Positions 8,138 through 18,711 of a stretch of 33,523 bases of DNA are shown piece by piece. The notes below the pieces were generated by a model. That model searched no databases, had not been told where the DNA came from, and saw nothing but the letters and a program-made list of their open reading frames with translations. Position 1 is the first letter of the stretch. Each line of letters begins with the position of its first letter. The stretch is from Nemertoderma westbladi (taxonomy: Eukaryota > Xenacoelomorpha > Nemertodermatida > Nemertodermatidae). The position numbers were made by a program, and so were the translations under genes. The stretch spans positions 1 through 33,523 of the forward strand of contig JAUCBJ010006045.1 in the NCBI GenBank assembly GCA_032718475.1. Reading direction: 5' to 3'.

Positions 8138-8565
8138 TGGAAAGGAGCAGGTTAGAGAGGCCAGATTTTCTAACCAACACAATAAACAGTCACTTTACCA
8201 AATGTAGGAAAGGAGCAGGTAACAGAGGCGGGACTTTCTAACCAAAACAATAAACGGTCACTTTACCAAATCAGGGAAATGAGCAGGTTACAGAGGCGGG
8301 CTTTTCCAACTAAAACAATAAACGGTCACTTTACCAATTGGGGGGAAAGGAGCAGGTTACAGAGGCGGGCTTTTCTAACCAAAACAATAATAAACAATCA
8401 CAAATAACAATTGAGGGAAAGTAGCAGGTTACAGAAGCGGGTGTTTCTAACCAAAACAATAAACGATCACTTTAGCAATTGGGGAAAGGAGCAGGTTACA
8501 GAAACTGAATTTTCTAACTAAAGCAATAAACGATACCACTTTATCAATTGAGGAAAAGGAGCATT
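8138..8565. repeat. Minisatellite, 68-bp unit, about 6.4 copies
   Basis: The landmark AAAGGAGCAGGTTA recurs at 8141, 8209, 8278, 8346, 8418, 8485 and (truncated) 8555, giving periods of 67-72 bp. Each unit carries GGTTA and TAACC about 16 bp apart, able to form a small hairpin, then CAATAAACGGTCACTTTACC. A solitary diverged copy lies at about 9041-9095. The unit is unrelated to the 65-bp array just upstream. Confidence 0.92.
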
Positions 8566-9790
8566 TTACGTCAGCATTATTTTACAGTATGTACAGTTGT
8601 ATATACAGTATCCTTTATTGGGACAACCTCTTTGCCTTTTAGCTAAAACCGGCCCGATATTTTGATATCAGTGTGTATTTACTATCAAATGGGGAATAAA
8701 GTACATTTTCGAACATATTGTATGTGGACTGATCTGTTACAGTAGTTTAGAACTACATTATAGATGTAGAGGTACCACTACAGCTACCCATAACATTACA
8801 GTGGTCATGATCCATTTTTAAATGCATTATCCAGATATGTATCAATTATTATTATCTCATTTACAGCTGTTTAGGCTACATACAGTATCAGAGTACTGGT
8901 ATCACTATCTATTGTACAGGAGCTGAGTAGTGTAATGCTATAATATAATTATTTCTAAGGCATAGATAGACTTTATACCTACAGACAATACAGCAATACT
9001 AGGGGCATTAATATCTCGTCTCAATGTTACATTATCTATTAAAGGAATGGAGCAGTTACAATGACACATTATTGTAACTAAAACAATAAACTGAAAGTCA
9101 ATAAAAGACTACAATATAAATTCCATTTTTCGGAGTATTCAGCTGTTATTTGCGTCGATTTTCCCCAGGAGAGATATGTATTTTGATTGCGTTATATTTA
9201 CTTTCACCCCCATTTCATTTATTCGTTTGTAAAAAAAAAAGCGAATCAGTCAAGTAATTTATTTACCATTTAATTGCATTGTTTTACTATGACAGCTTTC
9301 CTTGCATACGAAAGGGCACCTGTGCAAAATTAATTACCAAACTGTACATTAATAAATACACAGAAAGGGGATTATTTTTATCACAATAAATAAATGAATA
9401 AAATGATACATCACCACCGATACATTTATAATCAAATCAAAATCACATAGAAACTGAACTGGTATCTATCCGAGTGGCTTACTGTACTTTACATAAATAC
9501 TCTACTGTTATGAATTCGATTACGTTACATACACCAAGCACCGTCAATGCCAGAGTTATACAACCCATTCTGTTTTTTTGGTTTCTGCACTAGATTTGGT
9601 ATTAAATTAACTAACTTTTACATCGTAACATTTAATAAAACGCTTACATATTTGATAATACCCGACAATAATACTAAAAATAATGAAATAAATACTTAAA
9701 ATTTAGCAGTATTTATGCGAAAATTACAGAATTTGTAAAAATTTATTGGTAGGTTTTAAAAGAGAGAAATACTGTAATAATAAGCTGAAG
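8566..9790. other. AT-rich intergenic DNA, no gene seen
   Basis: Apart from the isolated minisatellite unit near 9041-9095 and an A-run at 9230-9240, I see no coding potential, RNA gene or mobile element ends here. Confidence 0.5.
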
Positions 9791-9796
9791 TTTATT
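9791..9796 (-). terminator. Candidate poly(A) signal of the TXNDC16-like gene
   Basis: AATAAA on the minus strand lies 271 bp after the stop codon of the gene ending at 10067. A second AATAAA lies at 9743-9748. Either could end the transcript; AATAAA is common in such AT-rich DNA, so this is tentative. Confidence 0.3.
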
Positions 9797-10066
9797 GACT
9801 GACATCATGGTTACATTGTCTGCCTGTTACTGTATCACATATGTTACTAAAAACAATGAGAAGAGCCTAAAAATCCCCAATATTTTGCTATTCACGTGAA
9901 ACCAACAATATAAAACGCGGTGAAATATCATAGCATATTATGTAGAAAACAAACAAACAATTAATTGCGAAATAGATTCACTGCATGAAGCCTATGTTGG
10001 TAAATAACACAATATTAATAATATACTATGCAGAAGATAGAAAATGTTCTTTTGAACATTTTAATT

Positions 10067-11139
10067 CTACAATTCCGAGTGCATTTTCCCTGATGTCTTC
10101 ATACCATCCTCCATCGTTACCGGTATATCTCCCCCCTGTTTCTTCATCATATCCATTTGTTCTTTCTCTCTCATCATATCACGTTCGGCTAGCTTCGCTC
10201 GGTATCCTGTCTTCTCCATGAAGTCGAATGGCGGTACTAGAGGCTTCCAGTCGTTGTGCAACAACTCCCCTGTTGCCATAACATCTCCGGACACGATACC
10301 TCTCACCCAGGTCACGACATCAGCGCTCGAGGCGGATGGAAGGTTCTTCATGGTGTATGTCTTCGAAGAAGCTCTATCAATTACCAGCAATGTGGGTAGC
10401 GTTGCGTCTTTTACCAGCGTGTTTAGAATACTCTTAGCTGTATGTGGATCCACATCCCTGTCATTCACTAGCATCCATCCGAACTTCACAGAATCTCCAA
10501 CTTCACCGGCTGCGTTTCTGACTACAACGTTGGGAGTAGCGGTGTTATCCTGGAATACTATAGCGATCGGTTTACCTGTCTGCAAATAAGGGGGAAGGGT
10601 AGTGGGGGTGACTTCCTGGAACAACGGGATACTGGATTCCACGATCCAGGACGCCAACTCCACTGGACAATGCCAATCACCAGCGTAGGTTTTCCTAATT
10701 TTATCCTTGGATCTTCGAACTACAAGAGATGGCGTAGTGACACCTTTGCTCGCGGCCAAGTCTTTACCGACGATTACGCTGATTTTAGAGCCCCAAAATT
10801 GTTTAGCAACAGTTTTGAAAGTTTCTACTTTATCAGCGTCTTTTTTCTCGTCTAGATACGCGATGATGGCGCTGTCTGCTGATCTGTAATCAACGAAACT
10901 ACCGGCTGTGATCTCGTCCAACACTTTGCTCGTTGGGTTTTCTATAGGAGCGTCGTGTTTATACAATCTCCAAGCGCTGGCGAGGGCGTCCGAACATAGC
11001 GGGCCGTTGTAATCAGTGGCGTATTTACCGGAGCGGTAAACTTTTACCGTTGGGTAGACGCTAACGTTCTGGTGCGCACAAACGTCGGTCCAGTGATTGC
11101 ACGCAACCATACACAACGAATCCTTAGGCAGATTCTTAC
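10067..11139 (-). CDS. TXNDC16: TXNDC16-like ER thioredoxin-fold protein, exon 2 (last exon)
   Basis: Exon 2 begins after a good acceptor (TTTTTATTACAG, AG at 11141-11140) in phase 1, matching the phase-1 donor of exon 1. Together they give 451 residues. This exon encodes the end of one thioredoxin fold and two more folds without active sites (protein residues about 160-265 and 265-385), then a charged tail ending in HSEL, close to the KDEL class of ER-retrieval signals. Landmarks such as CNHWTDVCAHQNV, LPPYLQTGKP and DWKPLVPPFDF agree with what I remember of vertebrate TXNDC16 (ERp90), an ER protein with redox-inactive thioredoxin domains. That assignment rests on memory, not a search; another PDI-family member is possible. 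Codons here are clearly host-like and the reading frame is clean. Confidence 0.75.
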
Positions 11140-12061
11140 CTGTAATAAAAACGAACTGCATTACTTATATGTTAATTTTGGTAATGAAAACAAAGTAAAA
11201 TAAAGCATTGATTATTGTTGATCAACAACAATTTATCAACTAATACCAGGTAGGATGTAGGAGCAACATTCTCATTCGCTAATATTTTAGCAAAGGATGT
11301 CAAATTTAACTTTGATCGATATAGGTCCATATCGGCGTTGTTACGATATGAACTTCAATGATGAATCTACAAAGCTATGATGAATGACAAACAACAAAAT
11401 ACAACCCTGTCACATTCATCTCCAGCCCAGTATTAATTAGGTGCAAGTGCATCCAGACCATCGAGCTAATCTTTACCAACCCCCAAAGCTCCTCTCTCTT
11501 AGCTGTTACCTGTTGTACGGCAGCAGAGGGCGCCAATCTCAAACTTTGAACATAATCATACCCAACCCTTTGTAACTCTCCCAACCCAAAGTTCATATAA
11601 TATCGATGGGTTGGTGAAAGCAAGTCTATAGTATTGACTTGCTTAGGTACACACATATGCTGGATAATGTATAGTCTTTACTCAGATTTGAACACGGCCA
11701 AACACTGTTGTGAAAGCAGTCATGTTCGTTGTCCATTCAGCATTCAGGGGTAAAGGGAAGTTGTTCCGACTGGATTAGAGCCAATTATATCTTATATCTT
11801 ATGAAAGATCATGTTGTTGGGGATAAATCTTTGGATGACATACACCAGGATATGCTGCGTTGTGTTACCAATAAGGTGACGTATTGGTGCCTTTGGTGCC
11901 ACCCACATTTAACAACGAGTACGGGTGGAGTAGAGGGAGTAGACGCTATATACTCGCTTGCAACTGATATTGAGCAAGTAGTGCATGGTTGTATATATTA
12001 TGTGTTGTGTATAATTATTAACAGCATCAGTACTGTATTTATGATTATAAACCTAACTAAC
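11140..12061 (-). other. Intron of the TXNDC16-like gene, with a possible old SINE
   Basis: The 922-bp intron has donor GTTAGT (starts at 12061) and acceptor ACAG (ends at 11140). Inside, around 11500-11700, sequence including CAGCAGAGGGCGCC resembles a segment common in invertebrate SINEs, and a weak tRNA B-box-like GTTCAAATC lies on the minus strand near 11687. A short open frame at 11375-11656 looks accidental. Confidence 0.5.
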
Positions 12062-12344
12062 CCGCTTCCAAGGTGTGTAAGGCCATCGTATACGAAATTT
12101 GATCGAATGTCACAAAGTAGGTAACTATAACAACAGGAGATTTTTCAATACAGTCTTTAAATGTTTTATCTGTCACCCAGGCCACGTTGGGGTCGGATTT
12201 AAAGTCGGGGTCTTTACCGGACCGTTTGAGTGCACTGACGGCGAGGTATATCTCATCATCTTGAATCATCTGAGGAGGTTCCCTTTGCGAATTTACTTGC
12301 ATTGTGAACAGACAAACCATAAGGCATAGAAATATCGAATACAT
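12062..12344 (-). CDS. TXNDC16: TXNDC16-like ER thioredoxin-fold protein, exon 1 (signal peptide)
   Basis: The ATG at 12344 opens a signal peptide (residues 1-19, hydrophobic IFLCLMVCLFTM core, likely cut after VNS). A stop 12 bp upstream in frame supports this start, although TAACACAG just before it could be a splice acceptor for a 5' UTR intron. Residues about 52-94 start a thioredoxin fold (VAWVTDKTFKDCIEKSPVVIV), but where an active domain has CxxC this one has FVTFDQISY with no cysteine, so it cannot do dithiol exchange. The exon ends in phase 1 after ...TLEAG at a GTTAGT donor. Vertebrate TXNDC16 is about 825 residues; here the protein is roughly the C-terminal half with its own signal peptide. 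Confidence 0.75.
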
Positions 12345-12596
12345 CTTCTGTGTTAGTTAATTAATATTGTGTTTGAACCACATATAAAAGACTAAAATAA
12401 CATACAATCTAAATAAAATAAATACCTTGCAGTGGTTTGTAATATACAGTATGTTACACTACTGTCCTACAGTTGACAGGGAAATACTATAAGCAGTGTA
12501 ACTTACTGAAGGGCTAACTGAGGCCTACTGTAAAAAAAAACCCATTGAGTGGGTATGGTCATTTGACATAGCCAGAGCGTAACGGTTTCATATATA
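12345..12596. other. 5' flank of the TXNDC16-like gene
   Basis: This is the expected promoter region. I see no clear TATA or CCAAT box and no further gene. Confidence 0.4.
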
Positions 12597-12959
12597 AATT
12601 AAGGGGAACGCAGCAAACTTCACCCACGAGAAAGTTTCGCCCGCGTCCAAACTTCGCCCGGAGCAATCTTCGCCCTCAACATGAGCAACTATCGCCCGGC
12701 GGAAACCTTCGTCCGCAGGCAATCTTCGCCCGCGAGCAACCTTCGCCCAATAAACAATTATTGATTTAGTTAGAAAAAGAGTCTCTGTAATCTGCTCCTT
12801 TCCCTCGATTTGTTACTAAAATGGTTAATAACAAAGACCTTATTGGGCGAAGGTTGCTCGCGGGCGAAGATTGCCTAGCGGGTGAAGATTTCCCCTGGGC
12901 GAAGGTTGTACGTGGGCGAAGGTCGTACATGGGCGAAGATTGCACCCAACCAATTAAGG
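12597..12959. mobile_element. Fold-back element with CTTCGCCC-repeat arms
   Basis: The left arm (12605-12753) is a run of 16-22-bp units each carrying a CTTCGCCC-type core. The right arm (12840-12951) carries the same units in reverse (GGGCGAAG). The inner 37 bp of the arms (12717-12753 and 12840-12876) are perfect inverted copies around an 86-bp spacer. The 8-bp sequence AATTAAGG flanks both sides (12597-12604 and 12952-12959) and looks like a target-site duplication of the hAT-type length. No ORF encodes a transposase. Confidence 0.75.
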
Positions 12960-15537
12960 ACTTTAACGGATGAATAGTGCCAGTTTCATCCAATCACGTA
13001 CATAATTTTGTAACATTCATCAACTTATCAGGGTTCTGATCGCCTAGTTTAATTATTCACTACGATATTGTAATGTTTAGGAATCTTGATGAAATTCATA
13101 TTAATTTAATTTAAGCAATTAATTGCAGTTACTTCAAACAAATGTACGGTCTAAAATATTATTAACTATGCCTAGCAACATACACTTATTGTGCTACGCT
13201 GCCGCTTCGGAAACAATGCAGAATATCCCAAATGTGTTCTGGAAAATGCTACCGTTTCTAAGATACTGATTCAGCGCTCCTACAGTAACTTGAGACTATT
13301 TAACCAGACGGAAATGTGTTTAGTTTATAAATGATACGGAGTACGTGTTCCGTATTACATATAATAATTATATTATATTAATAATTATTATATTATAAGC
13401 ACTATGAATATATTTATAATTATTATCTAGGTTAATGTAACATGTACACAATACAATCCAGTATTGAGGAGCTTTGTCTTTAGTGTGATTAAACTGAAAA
13501 GACATGTATGTAAAAACTACCACTGTATATAAAAAAATATAATATATTATATATTTAAAATGTATTAATTATAAATATATTAATATATTAATATATAAAA
13601 TGTAATATATTATATATTTACTAGTATGTACTGTAATTAAAACATTATCACAAAAGTAGTAAGCATTTGATACAGACTATACCAATTACCAATATAATAT
13701 TGTAGTGGGGGAAATTTTATATATGAAGAATTTGTTTTTTTTTTAATTATCTTTACGAAGTGTTTTATAGCGCTTAGTTCTATCTATATAACCTGTAGAG
13801 GTACTAGTTTTGATTAGATTTATCGGTTCTGTAACCTGGATTTTTAGTGAAAAACGTATTCTCATGTTGGTAAACTGCAAAGTTAAATATAACGACAGAA
13901 AGTCTGGCATACTTCACAAGGGTCGTTTAGTGGGTTTAAAAACTTAATTAAATTTAAATTTAATACAATAAAAACTTCATTTAAATTAATTTGAAACATT
14001 AGGGCGATTGCGTGTCGGTGTTTTTTAACCAATTAGCGCTGCCAATCACTTTTTCAATTGGGGTAAATTCGCTCCACTATCTGTGTAAATGTATTATTGG
14101 TTAGGTTAAATGCCTTTGCACAAGATACTCTACTCTAAGAAATAGGTGATGATGACGAGCTACAGTTCCTTATATTCCATTACTCAATATTATACGTTAT
14201 TAACCTCTTAGAGCAAAGGTCAAGGTCAAAACGTAATATAAGGCTAAAGTATGTATAATATTCACTCAGCATTACAAAGTAAATATTGAGTTAACTTAAA
14301 GTACGTTTTTACATACGTTTTAGTAAAGTACATACATTAGCACGTTGCAGTGTAGTATATGTTCAGATATATCCACTAGTAGGCCTACTATGCAACAAGA
14401 TAATTAATAGCGGCGGTATCGGTAGGTATTAGGCGTATTTGGTTGTCGGCTAATCCAGAATTTATAATAATATCAACTATGGTAGTGGCGGAAACTTCGA
14501 CGATCTAGTTACATTCCTAGAGTTGTAAATCTTCGTTTCAATACATTAATTGTTTCGCTACAGTAACAATAAATAACAACTGTAATAAGATAAGATATAT
14601 TGTCCTCTAAATCTAAAAGTATACTCTATTACTACCGACGGCGCTACAATAATGTTGAAATTTTTAAATGAAGTACTTTTGATATTGTACCTTCTTTACT
14701 GTATGCCTACATTATAAATTGTACAAAAAAATAAATTATATTACTTACTGTAAACTATAACGTGTCAGTTCAGTCACAAGGGGAAAATACACACTCCTTT
14801 ATAAAGTATTGAGTAAGCATGCAGCTAGCGTGAGGATTAAAACCATGTGCTACTGTAATTATGGATGCCAATGCTAAATAGACTGGGTAGCTTTTGCATT
14901 GGTTACTGGCGCTCAATTTAGTAACTTCCACACACAATGACGCATAACACATACACGAAACTATACCAATATACAGCAATTAATTCTCCCCCTATACGTA
15001 CAGTATACACAGTACAAAAGCGTAATATAATATTATACAATACACCATATGTTGGCTTAGCTTAGCGTTGCCACCTGTAAAACTGTTTGCCTTAACTACT
15101 ATATAATCCATTATTATAATAACAATAACCAGTAACCATGGCTGTGGCTATAGCCATGCATGCATGGTCAACATCCTATATACGAAACTGCAGCTGACAG
15201 TTTTCCTATATGTGATACCAACGATAATCACATGTAATGGGACAAAGTAATATTAAATGCAAAGTAATGTTTGAAAAATCACATCCCAACCCAATATTAT
15301 TAAACTAGTAAATTATTAAACCGTCCCCGAGTCTGTTTTTTTTTTACATAAACATATTAATTAATTACCATGTTTTTTGGTAATCACTAAAGCACTATGG
15401 CAAATGAATATATTTCCGCTTTTAAATTAAACTAGAAAGATTTTCTAGGAGATAACTTCTTCACCATTTCAAATAAAACGTCTCATGAGTGAGATTACTA
15501 CGGTGGCCCATAACTGTCACAGGATATAAAAAGGAAT
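12960..15537. other. AT-rich intergenic DNA, no gene seen
   Basis: Nothing coding is supported. 13340-13620 is almost pure A/T with several overlapping palindromes. A nuclear-receptor-like AAAGGTCAAGGTCA lies at 14215-14228, and a partly symmetric GGCTATAGCC/GCATGCATGC block at about 15139-15166. Other stretches show only microsatellite-like A/T runs. Confidence 0.5.
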
Positions 15538-16290
15538 GGCAGAAATTAAAGAAGCTACGGCAGAAATTAAAAGCCACGGCAGAAATTAAAGAAGATACGG
15601 CAGAAATTAAAAAGCCACGGCAGAAATTAAAAAGCCACGGCAGAAATTAAAGAAGATACGGCAGAAATTAAAAGCCACGGCAGAAATTAAAGAAGATACG
15701 GCAGAAATTAAAAAGCCACGGCAGAAATTATAGAAGATACGGCAGAAATTAAAAAGCCACGGCAGGAATTAAAAAGCCACGGCAGAAATTAAAGAAGATA
15801 CGGCAGAAATTAAAAAGCCACGGCAGAAATTAAAAAGCCATGATTATTACAATACATTATCGCAAATATTTTTTCTACTTTTTTTAGCTATTTTTTTTTA
15901 TTATTTTTTTTTACCTATTTTTTTACTGGCCGATAGCCATAGCTTGCAGACGGCACTCATACTCATATAATCTAGCAATAGCAGTTGCTTTTTAATTTCT
16001 GTCATAGCCTTTTTAATTTCTGCCGTGGCTTTTTAATTTCTGCCGTAGCTTCTTTAATTTCTGCCGTAGCTTCTTTAATTTCTGCCGTGGCTTTTAATTT
16101 CTGCCGTGGCTTTTTAATTTCTGCCGTAGCTTCTTTAATTTCTGACGTGGCTTATTAATTTCTGCCGTGGCATTTAATTTCTGCCGTATCTTCCTTAATT
16201 TCTGCCGTGTTTTTTTAATTTCTGCCGTGGCTTTTTAATTTCTGCCGTGGCTTTTTAATTTCTGCCATATCTTCCTTAATTTCTGCCGCG
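15538..16290. mobile_element. Fold-back element with 20/21-bp repeat arms
   Basis: The left arm (15538-15841) is about 15 copies of a 20/21-bp unit, GGCAGAAATTAA followed by AAAGCCAC or AGAAGATAC; the two variants are interspersed. The right arm (about 15985-16290) is about 15 copies in opposite orientation (TTAATTTCTGCC...). A T-rich 143-bp spacer separates them. The transcript of either strand would fold into a long hairpin of about 300 bp. I see no ORF and no clear target-site duplication. Confidence 0.85.
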
Positions 16291-17040
16291 GCCCTCTTTT
16301 GCCCCCGGACAGTGCAAGATCCTCAGCGCCGATGTACCGTCGTCGCTGTGCTTTCGCCAACGATGTAGCTACACAACAACAACGATAACCGGCACAAGTC
16401 ACTCCACTGTCCGTCCCAAAGGCTTAGATGTACTTCAGGTTCTTTCTGGAGAGTTAGGGCTACTTTCACAATTGCGACTCGCTACGGTAAACACACTTTA
16501 GCAGTAACATTCACCTATAAATGCACAAATTCAACACAACTGTCACAAACTGTACACATTCGGTCCATTTGTCCGTTAGTCAGTGCCTTCCAGAATGTCA
16601 CTTTATTTATTATGTATCCTTGGATACTAGCAGTGCGCTATTTATTCCCTATGCTATTCAATGTGGCAAGCTTTCTATTGTTCTTTTAACTCACTTCTAA
16701 TTCTAGCGTGGTTGTTGCCATGGTGACATTATGGAAAGCTAGCGGTAGAATTAGGGTAATTCTCATGCATACAGATCTGGGATGCTATTTAATAGTAATT
16801 CTTTAATGGTCAATATCCTCTCTATACATGATTTTATGAATTTTATCGGCTATTGACTATATATTGGAGATTCTCGCACACTAATACACTTAATAGGGTG
16901 AATCTCCGCTCCCATGATCTATTAATTAATGGAATTTTGGGAATGTTATAAATTGTACAAAATGACAATTTATCAAATTCATTAAAATATGAATTTTAAA
17001 TTTATTCCCGTAAATTTTATTATTTAATATTAAATAGACA
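16291..17040. other. Non-coding stretch downstream of the BEL element
   Basis: More GC-balanced at its start (16291-16500), which might be remnant transposon sequence, but no frame is open for long. An RFX-like GTTGCCATGGTGAC lies at 16714-16727. No other feature can be supported. Confidence 0.4.
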
Positions 17041-17310
17041 CAATTTTATTCCAGAACATGTCTGGGGACTGGGATCCTTGATTCTAGGAATTTTGTCTTT
17101 TTAAGAGTATCGGTAAGTGCTACGATATCTTAATCGACTAGAATTTTAAAGGATCTAAAATTTGACATATTTGGTAAATATTAATAATTAATATTTAGGA
17201 TGGGCACCAATTTATTCCAGAACATGTCTGGGGACGTTAACCACTGATTCTAGAATTTTGTCTTTCAAGTATATCGGTGGGTGCCGCGATATCTTAATTG
17301 ACTAGAATTG
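17041..17310. repeat. Tandem duplication, 167-bp unit
   Basis: Two copies share CAATTTTATTCCAGAACATG, TCTGGGGAC, TTCTAGGAATTTTGTCTTT and GATATCTTAATCGACTAG. Copy 1 starts at 17041 and copy 2 at 17208; the second is shorter. It may be part of an LTR or of an older repeat. Confidence 0.8.
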
Positions 17311-17835
17311 CAGATGGTCAAAGGGTTTAACAGATTTATTTTGCGTTTCACACTACTGTTAAAGGGACATCACGCTACTATATGTATTATTTAATATACG
17401 GTATGAGAGCAATATCGCACGAAGCAATGTCAGTGAGAAGAGGCAAGTCGTTTCCAAGGTCTACCCAGAGCTTGGTTTAGCCGAGACACGAGGATCTGAA
17501 TTTTGCATTCCTAATACTCTACTTTACCAATAATACTTGAATATAGTAGGAGCTTTATTGTACTTTAATACGTACGGACATTTCATCTTACTGTAGTTAC
17601 GTATTTGTAATGTAATACGGACAGTAAGGAAAGAGAAAAAGAATTATTTCTCGCCGTCGCTGTAAATATATAATATGTAAGTAATTAAGTAATAAACAAT
17701 AATATACATTGCACTAATCTACTAAATAATCGCTAAAATAACATTCTACTAAATAAAATTAAAGAAAACGATTATAATAAAATTACGTAATAATACATAC
17801 ATAAATATAAAATGATAAGAATATAAAATAATATG
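17311..17835. other. 3' flank of the BEL element, possible LTR
   Basis: AT-rich, no ORF. If the BEL 3' LTR is present it should start here on the minus strand, but I could not find a second copy of this sequence on the other side of the element. Confidence 0.35.
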
Positions 17836-17859
17836 GTCACACACCCACTCCATATGCTA

Positions 17860-18711
17860 CTAAGCTGGGGAGTCCCTAGATGTTTGTTGGATTAGGGAGG
17901 TGGTCGTGGGAAGAGTATCTTGTCTTCCATAGTTTCCGGAGAGTTCTCTGTCTCTTTCCAGTAAACATAAACGACCAACTGGGCGATTGAGCTGCTGTGT
18001 CTCAAAGACAATTCCCGGTTTCTTGAAGTTACGTCGCATGACGACAAGTTCTACCGATCGCACCAAACCGTCATCCGAGATGTGAGTCTCGATGATACGA
18101 CCTGTCTGCCACCGCTTACGTGGAAGATCTGCATCCACAATAAGGACCATGTCTCCAGCGCTGACGTTTTCTTGCTGCGCAAACCACTCAGTTCGAAGTT
18201 GTAGCATGGGCAGATAATGTTTTTCGAAATGGTCAGCGAAACGACGGGATAACAACTGCATGAGTTGCCAAGTTTGCCGGCAGTATTCGTCTCCGTCTGT
18301 GATTTCCGATTGTGGGAGCATGGCTACAGGTTTCTTCAGTAGGAAGTGCGCGGGTGTTAGCGCTTCCAGGGAATCGGGACTCGATGAGACTGGCATAAGC
18401 GGTCTCTCGTTGAGATAGGCGGCGATTTCCTCCATTAACGTCCGCAAAAGTTCGTCGGTGAGATACGCGCGGCACGGCACTATAAAGTGAAATGCGGTCT
18501 TCACACTTCTTATTAATCTCTCCCAACTTCCTCCCCACCAAGGGGCGTCGGCGGCGTTGAAGGTCCAGCTAGACGCTGTTACTCGTAGCTGATCGTCCAC
18601 CTGTCTTTGGTTCCAATCTTTGACGTAAGCTTTGATTTCATTGTTGGCAGCAATGAAGTTTGTTCCCTTATCAGATCTCATCGTGTTACTAGTTCCAAAG
18701 CGAGCGATCTG
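17860..18711 (-). pseudogene. BEL integrase, catalytic core end and C-terminal part (after in-frame stop)
   Basis: This segment is in the same frame as the upstream integrase but is cut off by TGA at 18712-18714. It holds the later part of the catalytic core: the second Asp (RSDKGTNF) and the Glu of the D,D-35-E triad in GGSWERLIRS, then the C-terminal DNA-binding part (DMVLIVDADLPRKRWQTGRI). It ends at a normal TAG. Integrases insert the element's cDNA into the genome. Apart from the TGA it has no other break, so the damage is recent. Its ATG at 18681 is internal to the domain and not a real start. Confidence 0.85.

Noticed and set aside
11375-11656. 93-residue minus-strand frame in the intron of the TXNDC16-like gene
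   Set aside because: Lies between matched phase-1 splice sites, contains SINE-like sequence and no recognisable domain.
15538-16290. CRISPR array
   Set aside because: Direct repeats without unique spacers, in inverted halves, in an animal genome.
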